Source: Candidatus Poribacteria bacterium (GTDB taxonomy: Bacteria > Poribacteria > WGA-4E > PCPOR2b). From it: a stretch of 64,000 nucleotides of DNA. The stretch covers positions 1 through 64,000 of the forward strand of contig JAJEAL010000103.1 of NCBI GenBank assembly GCA_022822785.1. The letters run 5' to 3'. The notes below the pieces were generated by a model. It was not told where the DNA came from and searched no databases. It saw only the letters and a program-made list of their open reading frames with translations. Below are positions 32,434 through 40,897 of the stretch, one piece after another. Within the stretch, counting starts at the first letter, position 1, and each line of letters starts with the position of its first letter. Position numbers and translations under genes: made by a program.

Positions 32434-32479
32434 GCAGAGTGGAGGGTATCGATTATTGGTTCGATACCTTCCGCTCTGC
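32434..32479. terminator. strong hairpin between convergent genes (putative bidirectional terminator)
   Basis: GCAGAGTGGAGGGTATCGA-ttattggt-TCGATACCTTCCGCTCTGC, 19-bp stem with two G-T wobbles, then TTTAAT. Confidence 0.6.
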
Positions 32480-32497
32480 TTTAATCGTAGGAATTGA

Positions 32498-32881
32498 CTA
32501 ATTCGTTGCTGCTTTTGCGCTGAAACCTGCTTTTTCGACAGCGTCTGCCAATTGCATAGCGGTGGCTTTGCCTTTTTCCATCTTAACGATGGCTTGACCA
32601 TCTGCTTGAGTAACATCGGCACTAATCACGCCAGGAACCTTTGTAAGTGCGGACCGCACTTGGGATACACAACCGCCTCACGTCATCCCATCAACGTTTA
32701 ACGTAATCTGTTCGTATGTCGCCGGCGCTGCTTCGGACATATCCGTGCTTGCAGTGGTATCGGTTTCCGTCGCTGCAGATTGTGCTGTCTCAGCCGCTTG
32801 CTCCATCTTCTTCTCTGAAGCACAACCAATCGCAAGCAGCATCGCGATGCAGCAAATTAGTGTCAGTTTTAGTACGCGCAT
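32498..32881 (-). CDS. candidate selenoprotein: lipoprotein with C-terminal heavy-metal-associated (HMA/MerP-like) domain; in-frame TGA (Sec?) at 32678-32680
   Basis: MRVLKLTLICCIAMLLAIGCASEKK... ITLNVDGMT-[TGA]-GGCVSQVRSALTKVPGVISADVTQADGQAIVKMEKGKATAMQLADAVEKAGFSAKAATN*; lipobox LAIGC; TGA replaces the first Cys of GMTCxxC; frame stays open to TAG at 32498. Confidence 0.75.
32645..32661 (-). promoter_or_regulatory. putative bacterial SECIS hairpin
   Basis: AAGUGC-GGUCC-GCACUU: 6-7 bp perfect stem, G-rich apical loop, 16 nt between TGA and stem (22 nt to the loop). Confidence 0.65.
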
Positions 32882-33055
32882 TTGAGTTACACCTCCCTTC
32901 GGATTATAATCAAGTGTCTATTTATTGTATGTGACAATATGGTTTTTGTCAAATAGAATATAAATTTTGAATAATAATACGGCAGTAGGTATATTCCAGA
33001 CGCCCCGTCCCGGTGGGTAGGTAATCTTGTCTGACCTATTTCTACCTGAATCCCC

Positions 33056-33430
33056 CTAAACGTCCATCAACTCCGTACGTAAGCGTTGGACATCAACACG
33101 CGCGCCCGTCCGCGCTGACCTGTTACACGCTTCCATCAATATCCACGTACCCAACGTGGTTTCCTGTAACTACTCTCGATCTTTGCCGGTAGAGATGGCA
33201 TCTGCAAATGCATCGAACTGAAGGCGGTCGTCCTCAATGAGTCCCGGGTGAAGGTCCTGGAATTGGTGGTTCTCAATACATTCCTCCTTACGGAAAAGTT
33301 GGAGATGTCCCGCATCCCGTCGGATGTCTCCATTTTCACCGTGAAAGGTCCAGTGACCGCTCCAAATTAGGTTAAGGAAATTTAGTTTTCCTGTAGGAGG
33401 GCTCCCCGAATCCCGACCGCCCGATCTCAA
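33056..33430 (-). pseudogene. C-terminal remnant of a Gfo/Idh/MocA-type oxidoreductase
   Basis: SGHWTFHGENGDIRRDAGHLQLFRKEE...ADAISTGKDRE-[TAG 33170]-LQETTLGTWILMEACNRSARTGARVDVQRLRTELMDV*; internal stop, no N-terminal Rossmann half. Confidence 0.55.
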
Positions 33431-33514
33431 TTTTCTACTTAGATAGGGAGCAAGCCGAAAACGAAATCACCCTAGTGCTCTGTCAAGTAAATCGTAATAG
33501 GCCACGCCCTGCTC

Positions 33515-33538
33515 GGCTTGGATAGACATATCCAAGCC
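33515..33538. repeat. perfect hairpin GGCTTGGATA-GACA-TATCCAAGCC
   Basis: 10-bp perfect inverted repeat preceded by CTGCTC. Confidence 0.7.
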
Positions 33539-33579
33539 ATAAATCCCCGGACTATCGCGCCATGTGCTAGGTATCTGTG

Positions 33580-33601
33580 TAGTGGATTGATCAATCCACT
33601 A
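33580..33601. repeat. perfect 22-bp palindrome TAGTGGATTGATCAATCCACTA followed by CGAGCAG
   Basis: Read directly; related to the hairpin at 56375. Confidence 0.75.
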
Positions 33602-33635
33602 CGAGCAGGACCATTAGCATTTATCTGACAATGTA

Positions 33636-34493
33636 CTAGTTATGAGTAAAGATAGACTGTGTAAGCCAATTTGTTACACCGGGGTATTGGTCGAGATCTA
33701 AGACAAATTCCTGTCCCCGACTAGCACTCCGTAGGTAGGTGTATCGCTCATCGGGCCGCCAACGGTCGAGTTGGGGATGGTAGGTCAGCGGGGACTTGCC
33801 GTTGTCAGGATAGAAACACCGAGGTAATCGCCAATCTGTTACCCTTGATCCATCTGGGTTTGTCAAAACCAATGGTTCGTAAGGTTTAAGGAAACACCCT
33901 GCCCCCGGCGCTATCGGTCCATCGCCCAAGTCCAACTTCTCAGACGCAATATAGAGGGTGTTAGTTCGATCTTTATCCCGCGAGGGATGTAGGTGCGGAT
34001 GGTAGCGCGCCCATGGGAGTTTGTCCTTTGGTATTTCATCGACCTTGCGTATTTTTTTAATCTGAAGCCAACCCCAGAGGATATGTTGTTGAGGCGCGTC
34101 TTTGACAAAACCCCACCTGCCATTAATCTTCTCAACCTTTCGGAAGAGGCCGAAAAACAGGAACAGATCACCGATGCGTACGTTTTGGTTGTCTAGATGA
34201 CCTTGGGCTGCGCCCGACTGGCCAAATAGGGGGCACCAACCTTCCGGGCGCGGGTAGGCAGCATAGTTAATGTCTGGGTCTAAGTGGGCATCACGATCTC
34301 GCTTAACACATTTTCTGGTAAGGTCCTCGACTACCTCCCCGATATTTGTGTTGTGATGCCATAGGTCAGTGTAGGTGATTTCTGACGGGTCATAAGGTAT
34401 CGGTAGAGAGTACAGTGTATCGTTAGGGAAAATGGGGCTGGGACAACCACCCGATTGCGAATCAAATCCCTTTCTGCTAAGAATCAGTTTCAT
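33636..34493 (-). CDS. Nmad3-like (nucleotide modification associated domain 3) protein
   Basis: N-terminus MKLILSRKGFDSQSGGCPSPIFPNDTLYSLPIP plus GAAQGHLDNQNVRIGDLFLFFGLFR; matched by family recollection, not by search. Confidence 0.65.
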   Translation of the reverse strand: MKLILSRKGFDSQSGGCPSPIFPNDTLYSLPIPYDPSEITYTDLWHHNTNIGEVVEDLTRKCVKRDRDAHLDPDINYAAYPRPEGWCPLFGQSGAAQGHLDNQNVRIGDLFLFFGLFRKVEKINGRWGFVKDAPQQHILWGWLQIKKIRKVDEIPKDKLPWARYHPHLHPSRDKDRTNTLYIASEKLDLGDGPIAPGAGCFLKPYEPLVLTNPDGSRVTDWRLPRCFYPDNGKSPLTYHPQLDRWRPDERYTYLRSASRGQEFVLDLDQYPGVTNWLTQSIFTHN

Positions 34494-34737
34494 ATCTGAT
34501 GCCTTTCTTCCAACTGAAAAATTTCACCCAATTAAAAAAGAGTTGGGTGAATTGAGTCTTTTCATTATAACCGATTGTTGCAGCGAAAAGGGATTAAAAT
34601 TTGTTAGGTGTTGTTTGCGCTGGAAAACTCTCTATGGAACGGGTAAATTTTTCGTTGCGGAATTGGCAGAGCTCTGCTATGATACCCAAAAGCAGAACCG
34701 AACTGTAGATTCATTTTCAGACACATCGGAGGGTTCA

Positions 34738-36471
34738 ATGCGACAAAAGATTAGCGGTACAGGCGGGATGATTCTAGTCAAGATGCTCAAGGAATGCGGG
34801 GTCGAATATCTCTTTACCAATCCCGGCTCGGCAGAAACAGGACTATTTGCAGCGGTTGCGGAGGACGGGGACTTGAGAATTGCTATGGCAAAGCATGAGG
34901 GATTAGTCTCCGCCATGGCGGATGGATACTCCCGCACCAGCGGCAAGGTAGGAGTGGCTATTGCCCACGTGACCGGTGGCTCGCTTCAGATGGCAGGGCA
35001 ACTCTACAACGCGCAGATGGCCGGTTCGGCGGTGGTTGTCATCGCGGGAGATTGGACAATGGAGGTCCAGGATTTCCGAGGCTTAACACCTTTCCCCGGC
35101 CTGAGTCAGGCAGAACTGATGCGTGGCGTGACCAAAGAAGCGCGGTGCGCTTATCAAGTTAGCTATCAACCGGAGGCGCTTACGGTCGCAACAGCGAGGG
35201 CGATGCGGGAAGCGACGAACCCACCAACGGGCCCCGTTTTTATCTCGGTGAACGCGAATCTGTTCCAGCAGGAGGGCCTTGAGGTGGAGATTGGAGAAGG
35301 CGCAGGCTATCAGATCGAAGGTCCGGGCGCAGCACGACCTCAAACAATTGAAGCGATTGCCCGAAAACTGGCTGAGTGCAGCTGTCCGGGGCTGATGTTT
35401 GGTGATGATGTGTGGAACCAAAACGCGCAAGCTGAAGCTGTGCAGTTAGCAGAATTGCTTGGTGCGCCGGTTTTCAGCAGTCGGCAAACCAGTGCCAATT
35501 TTCCAACCCACCACCCACTATATTGTGGTGGGTACCCGGTAGCAAAGGAGTTTTCTGAAGTAACGGGCCTACAACCGGATCTCCTTTTTATGGTGGGTTG
35601 TCGAGGGTTGCACGGAGGTGTGGAAGAACCGACTGTGATGCAGATTGGTCCCAACCCCACACTGATGGGCAGACACTATCCACTTGATTTAGCTGCACAG
35701 TGCAACCTAAAGGATACGCTACCGGTCCTGTGTGAAACGATATCCAATCTGTATGCGGGTAACACCATCGAGTTGTGGCGAAACCAACGCGCCAAGGTGT
35801 CAACCTACGCAAAACGTCTGCTTGAACGCGAGGAGGCGGTGGTGCGAGAGCATGCGGATGACGAAGTGATTCATCCTAGTCTCTTAGAGGCGCAGATGGC
35901 GACCCTCCTGCCGAAAGACTCGATAATTATTGGCGAGAATCCGACTGCCCGGACAACACTGCTACCATTTGGACATCAGCAGATGTGGCGGTTCGGCGGA
36001 GGCGGGGGCTCGCTCGGATGGGCGGTTGGCGGCGCAATTGGTGCGAAGATTGGAATTGGAGAGGAAAGGCCCGTCATTCTTAGTATCGGTGATGGTTCGC
36101 TTACCTATAGTGCAGCAGGGTTCTGGTCTATGGCTCGGTATAAAACCCCTGTCTTGACGGTTGTTTCTAACAACGAAAGCTATCAGGTCGTGCGTGTAAA
36201 CTGGGCGCGGGAAATGCCGGACAGTCAGATGGTGCAGGAGGGCAAGTATCCCGGACTCTTCCTTGGTGGACCGTCGATTGATTATGCTGGACTTGCTCGG
36301 TCTCAAGGTGTGGATGGCGAGCGTGTCACTGATCCGTCAGAGTTGGAGGCAGCACTCAAGCGGGGGATTGATTGTATCCTTAAAGAAAATCGACCGTATT
36401 TGCTTGATGTTGTGGTGGCGCGAGAAGGGGTCGGGCATGAGTCTGAGTGGCGCCAGGGCTGGCAGATGTAG
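34738..36471 (+). CDS. thiamine pyrophosphate-dependent enzyme (acetolactate synthase/benzoylformate decarboxylase-like)
   Basis: LFTNPGSAETGLFAAVAED, KHEGLVSAMADGYSRTSGKVG, ILSIGDGSLTYSAAGFWSMARYKTPVLTVVSNNESY; ATG 34738 preferred over the 34432 extension. Confidence 0.87.
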   Translation: MRQKISGTGGMILVKMLKECGVEYLFTNPGSAETGLFAAVAEDGDLRIAMAKHEGLVSAMADGYSRTSGKVGVAIAHVTGGSLQMAGQLYNAQMAGSAVVVIAGDWTMEVQDFRGLTPFPGLSQAELMRGVTKEARCAYQVSYQPEALTVATARAMREATNPPTGPVFISVNANLFQQEGLEVEIGEGAGYQIEGPGAARPQTIEAIARKLAECSCPGLMFGDDVWNQNAQAEAVQLAELLGAPVFSSRQTSANFPTHHPLYCGGYPVAKEFSEVTGLQPDLLFMVGCRGLHGGVEEPTVMQIGPNPTLMGRHYPLDLAAQCNLKDTLPVLCETISNLYAGNTIELWRNQRAKVSTYAKRLLEREEAVVREHADDEVIHPSLLEAQMATLLPKDSIIIGENPTARTTLLPFGHQQMWRFGGGGGSLGWAVGGAIGAKIGIGEERPVILSIGDGSLTYSAAGFWSMARYKTPVLTVVSNNESYQVVRVNWAREMPDSQMVQEGKYPGLFLGGPSIDYAGLARSQGVDGERVTDPSELEAALKRGIDCILKENRPYLLDVVVAREGVGHESEWRQGWQM

Positions 36472-36505
36472 GACAAAATTCCGCGTTCTTTTTAGGAGGA
36501 GGAAT

Positions 36506-38740
36506 ATGCGTTTTGGGGTGCAGTTGCGTGCTTTGGCTTTCTCAACGATGCTGCTTATATCCTTCACAGTTGTTGCCGATGAGAAAGTCGAAGAGGTTAT
36601 GATGCTCGAAGAGGTCGTGGTTACTGCCCAAAAGCGCGAGCAGCGATCTTTTGATGTACCGCTATCTATTTCGACGTTGCAGGGCGAAAAATCTGATGCC
36701 TTGCGCTCCTCTGGGATGGATGTCCGTTTCTTGTCGAATCGTACGCCTAGTTTGCAGATGGAGTCGTCGTTTGGGCGTGTCTTTCCACGTTTTTATATCC
36801 GTGGTCTGGGCAATACGGACTTTGATCTCAACGCTTCACAGCCGGTTTCCGTCCTCTACGACGGGGTAGTCCTCGAAAATGCTCTGTTGAAAGGGTTTCC
36901 CGCTTTTGACTTAGATCGGATTGAGGTGCTGCGGGGTCCACAAGGTACGCTGTTTGGTCGTAATACCCCCGCGGGGATTGTCAAATTTGAGTCGGCGCGT
37001 CCCACGGAAACATTGGAGGGGTACGGACGATTGAGTTACGGCCGGTTCAACAGTAGTAATTTTGAGGGGGCATTGTCTGGCGGACTTATTCCGTCTGAGC
37101 TCTCCGCCAGATTCTCAGTGCTTGCTCAACAGCGGGGTGACTGGATAGATAACGAATATACGGACGGAGAAGATGTCCTCGGTGGACATCGGGACATAGC
37201 TGGACGTTTACAGTTTTTGTGGACGCCTACCTCGGCACTTGAGACATGGGTCAAACTCCACGCGCGCGAACTCGATGGCACTGCACGTCTGTTTCGCGCC
37301 AACACCCTATCAAAGGGGCAGGGGGACCTAGTAGCGAGTTTTGACCGAGCCCGTATCGCCCACGATGGACGCAATGAGCAGACCTTGAGTACGCAAGGCT
37401 TAGCAGCAGAGATACGCTACGATATAGGGGACTTCCAACTAGTTTCACTGACAGGCCTGGAGCGGCTCACTACCTTTTCTCGCGGGGATATTGATGGCGG
37501 ATACGGCGCGGTTTTTACGCCGCAGAGTGGGCCCGGCGAAATCCCCTTTCCGTCAGAAACCGCGTCCGGCATTCCTGCACTTCGCCAGTTTAGTCAAGAG
37601 CTCCGTCTAATGAGCACGGGACGGTACCGTTTCGCCTATCAGTTTGGGGTGTATTATTTTCGTGAATTTGTAGAGATGGAGGATTTTAACTACGATACCT
37701 TGGCTGGCGGAATTCAAGATGGGTTGGTACGCCAAGAGCAGACAGCGACTGCACGGGCAGCTTTTACGGCGATGACCCTCCGATTAATCGAGCATCTGGA
37801 GCTGGGGGCTGGTTTACGCTTGTCCGATGACCAGAAAGACTACACAGCGTGGCGGATCCAAGCCCCTGCTGTTACGGAGGCAGGCCCACTCGGTCCAATC
37901 TCTCTGAATCCTCAGGACACCGTGTGGAGTGGCGATCTCAGTCTGCGCTATCGGGTAACGCCTAACGCGCAAACCTATCTACGTGCAGCGCGCGGATTTC
38001 GCGCTCCTAGTATTCAAGGCCGTCTTCTATTTGGTAATGAGGTTACGGTGGCGGATACGGAGACCATTCTGTCTGTTGAGGGCGGCACGAAATTACGGTT
38101 GTGGGGACAACGGTTACACCTAAATATGGCTGCGTTCCAGTACTTTATGCAAGATCAGCAGCTCACTGCGGTGGGTGGAGCAACCAATTTTAACCGGTTG
38201 GTGAATGCAGAGCGCACCATCGGCCGCGGCGTTGAAGCAGAATTGGTTCTCGCACCAATTACAGCACTGGAGATGACAGCAGGATTCAGCTACAACCAAA
38301 CACGCATTGACGATCCAAACTTGGCGATACAGGGTTGTGGTGCACCGTGCACGATGCTGGATCCCCCCGCTTCTGCTGAAGGGACTTTCTCCATCGACGG
38401 CAACAGTCTGCCGCAGGCTCCGGGGTGGATTTCAGATGTGACGCTGCGTTACGCACTTGATCTCCCGGCGGGTGTGCGTCTCATCGCCTCCACAGATTGG
38501 GCTTACCGCAGCACCGTGCGATTCTTTCTCTACGAATCGGTGGAGTATGCCGATGATTCGCTTTTGGAGGGAGGGCTCCGGCTCGCCTGCTTGTTGCCAT
38601 ACGGTAACATAGAGATAGCAGTTATAGGGCGCAACATCCTTAACGATACGTCTCCTACCGGCGGCATCGATTTCAACAACCTGACCAGCTACGTCAATGA
38701 ACCTCGATTCTGGGGATTGGAAGTGGTGCGGCGCTTTTGA
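36506..38740 (+). CDS. TonB-dependent outer-membrane receptor
   Basis: Signal peptide; EEVVVTAQKREQRSFDVPLSIS; IEVLRGPQGTLFGRNTPAGIVKF; C-terminal RFWGLEVVRRF; AGGAGGAGG RBS. Confidence 0.92.
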   Translation: MRFGVQLRALAFSTMLLISFTVVADEKVEEVMMLEEVVVTAQKREQRSFDVPLSISTLQGEKSDALRSSGMDVRFLSNRTPSLQMESSFGRVFPRFYIRGLGNTDFDLNASQPVSVLYDGVVLENALLKGFPAFDLDRIEVLRGPQGTLFGRNTPAGIVKFESARPTETLEGYGRLSYGRFNSSNFEGALSGGLIPSELSARFSVLAQQRGDWIDNEYTDGEDVLGGHRDIAGRLQFLWTPTSALETWVKLHARELDGTARLFRANTLSKGQGDLVASFDRARIAHDGRNEQTLSTQGLAAEIRYDIGDFQLVSLTGLERLTTFSRGDIDGGYGAVFTPQSGPGEIPFPSETASGIPALRQFSQELRLMSTGRYRFAYQFGVYYFREFVEMEDFNYDTLAGGIQDGLVRQEQTATARAAFTAMTLRLIEHLELGAGLRLSDDQKDYTAWRIQAPAVTEAGPLGPISLNPQDTVWSGDLSLRYRVTPNAQTYLRAARGFRAPSIQGRLLFGNEVTVADTETILSVEGGTKLRLWGQRLHLNMAAFQYFMQDQQLTAVGGATNFNRLVNAERTIGRGVEAELVLAPITALEMTAGFSYNQTRIDDPNLAIQGCGAPCTMLDPPASAEGTFSIDGNSLPQAPGWISDVTLRYALDLPAGVRLIASTDWAYRSTVRFFLYESVEYADDSLLEGGLRLACLLPYGNIEIAVIGRNILNDTSPTGGIDFNNLTSYVNEPRFWGLEVVRRF

Positions 38741-38787
38741 ACAACATCACGGTATTCCTTCAATCCTCTGAATCTTGGCTGTAAGAG

Positions 38788-40839
38788 ATGTTTAATAAAT
38801 CCTTTTTGCCAAAGGCACTCTTTGAATTTGTTATCATATCCGATTCGCACTACATGCTCGATCCGGGTGGAGCATCTCTGGAATTTGAGAACCGTCGGAA
38901 GCAATCCGTCCGACGCGAAATCGCCTTGCGTATGGCGGCTGCGCTCGCTCCGGCATTCGTCCTGCACAACGGGGATATGGTTCAGGAGTATCCTGACAAT
39001 TCGGAGCGGTTTTACACATCGATGGATGAATCGCTTGAGCAGATGCGAACGTGCGGCGTTGAACCTTACTATGTTGCCGGAAATCATGACGTCGGTGATA
39101 AGCCGGATCCCACCGCGCCGGCGTCCCACGTCAGTCGAGGGGTGCTCGATTGGTATCATTGCCAGTTTGGAAACTCGTGGTATAGCTTCGATCAGGGAGA
39201 TTGCCATTTTGTGGTTCTTAATTCGCAGATTATGAATGGCACCCTTCCTGATGCGGCTGAACAGGAGGCATGGGTGGAAAGAGATTTGGCTGAACATGCA
39301 AAGAAACGCCTTTTCCTCCTTCTGCACATGCCACCCTATCTGTTCGATGAAGCCGAGTCGTCAATGGGGCATTACGACAATATAGCAAATCCTGCAAGGA
39401 CTTGGTTGCTTGATTTAGTGCGAGTTTACAAGGTTGAGATGCTTCTCGCCGGGCATGTTCATTTTGCGTTCTTTGACCATTTGGCTGAGACGCGATATGC
39501 GGTTTTAGCCTCTCCGGTCTTTACCCGTCCTGGATTTTCCTGCCTATTTGCTGGTCCCGCGCCCCCCGAACGCGGTCGTGATGACGCCGCGAAATTCGGA
39601 TTTTATTTAATGCGGGTCAGAGCGGACAAAACTGACATTCACTTTATCCGTACCGCCGGAGCTGAAAAACTTTTACCGAATAGGGAGGAACAACTTCTCA
39701 CACGGGTGAGTGGAACACTACCCCAATCGCCACTAGGCCTAACACTAAGTCAGCCGCTAGCGACGGTTGCCGAAATTCCACGCGCTTGGCCCGCTGCGAT
39801 ACGAGAAAAGGTAAGAAATGACTACCCTCTACTGACCTGCATGGAGATGGGAGTTGGATATGTTCGTGCACCACTTACAGATTTTCATGATACTTTTCAG
39901 CGTGAGCGTTTAGGGATTTTACGCAAAGAAGGGGTGAAGCTGGATGCCGTGGTTATTTTCTCCGAAGAGTTGGATATCTTGGAGGCAGTGCACCAAGCGC
40001 CTCCAAGCATTGATGGATTGGAAATCCAGATAGTCGAAACGCTTTATCCGTCAGAGAAATGTATTGAGGTCATCAAAGCACTTCAGGAAGATTTTGGGGT
40101 GTCCGTTACATTGTCACCGATTATCTGTAGAGAACCCACCTCAGGAAAACAGTTTCCTCGCTTTCGTCTTGGATACACTCCGCAGGAAATCCCAGCTCTT
40201 GCCCAATTCTTGGCAGAAAATGGAATAGCAATTGATAGAGTGATTTGTAAGGTTAATAATGATGAATCGTTGTGCGATCAAATCGGGGAAATTGCGAAGA
40301 TTACACCGTTCAGCCATATTTCCAATGTAGATTTCAGCCTTGAATTTTCTGCGACGAATGACCAGACCAATGCAAACCGGGCGGCCGAAGGATTGTTGTC
40401 GATGGCAATTTTACCGGGGAGTCGCATCTATTTTGAACCATTTAGTGACCTCGACCGGACGATGGATGTAACGCATGGACTTCTTGATACCCTTTGCAAT
40501 CCGCGGCCTACAAGTCGTGCCCTGCAAGCTCTTAATACAGTTATGTATAGCCAATTACCGAAGGTTTCAGCGGATCCGATCCGCCTGAAGAAGCTAAACG
40601 GTTGGAAGACTATCCAGCTGTCGACCGATGCTTCAACCTATACACTGGTAGTGCACGAAGCGTCCGCAGTAGACTCCGGGATTAATATAGAAGCTTTGGT
40701 AGAGGTCGGTGAAGGCGAGTCGCTGAGGATTTACCAACTATCCACGCTAACTCTCCAAAGTGTAAATCTTCATGAAGCTAGCGTGTACCTGACACCTGCC
40801 CAAACCCCTATCCTTGTTGAGAATGCGACAATTTCTTGA
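38788..40839 (+). CDS. calcineurin-like metallophosphoesterase with large C-terminal extension
   Basis: IISDSHYMLDPGG, LHNGDMVQEYPDN, VAGNHDVGD, LLAGHVHFAFFD. Confidence 0.82.
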   Translation: MFNKSFLPKALFEFVIISDSHYMLDPGGASLEFENRRKQSVRREIALRMAAALAPAFVLHNGDMVQEYPDNSERFYTSMDESLEQMRTCGVEPYYVAGNHDVGDKPDPTAPASHVSRGVLDWYHCQFGNSWYSFDQGDCHFVVLNSQIMNGTLPDAAEQEAWVERDLAEHAKKRLFLLLHMPPYLFDEAESSMGHYDNIANPARTWLLDLVRVYKVEMLLAGHVHFAFFDHLAETRYAVLASPVFTRPGFSCLFAGPAPPERGRDDAAKFGFYLMRVRADKTDIHFIRTAGAEKLLPNREEQLLTRVSGTLPQSPLGLTLSQPLATVAEIPRAWPAAIREKVRNDYPLLTCMEMGVGYVRAPLTDFHDTFQRERLGILRKEGVKLDAVVIFSEELDILEAVHQAPPSIDGLEIQIVETLYPSEKCIEVIKALQEDFGVSVTLSPIICREPTSGKQFPRFRLGYTPQEIPALAQFLAENGIAIDRVICKVNNDESLCDQIGEIAKITPFSHISNVDFSLEFSATNDQTNANRAAEGLLSMAILPGSRIYFEPFSDLDRTMDVTHGLLDTLCNPRPTSRALQALNTVMYSQLPKVSADPIRLKKLNGWKTIQLSTDASTYTLVVHEASAVDSGINIEALVEVGEGESLRIYQLSTLTLQSVNLHEASVYLTPAQTPILVENATIS

Positions 40840-40897
40840 TGCAGAAAACGCACTGAGAAAATCCCTTAACAGTATCAAACAACAGCTGTGAAATTTC

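Noticed and set aside
32383-32622. 79-aa minus-strand ORF beside the HMA gene
   Set aside because: Different frame from the HMA domain; the in-frame continuation past TGA explains the coding signal.
34432-34737. Extended N-terminus of the TPP-dependent enzyme ORF
   Set aside because: Overlaps the divergent Nmad3-like gene start and lacks enzyme homology; ATG 34738 has a GGAGG RBS.
36263-36505. Extended N-terminus of the TonB-dependent receptor ORF
   Set aside because: Overlaps the preceding enzyme's 3' end; ATG 36506 has a strong RBS and begins a signal peptide.
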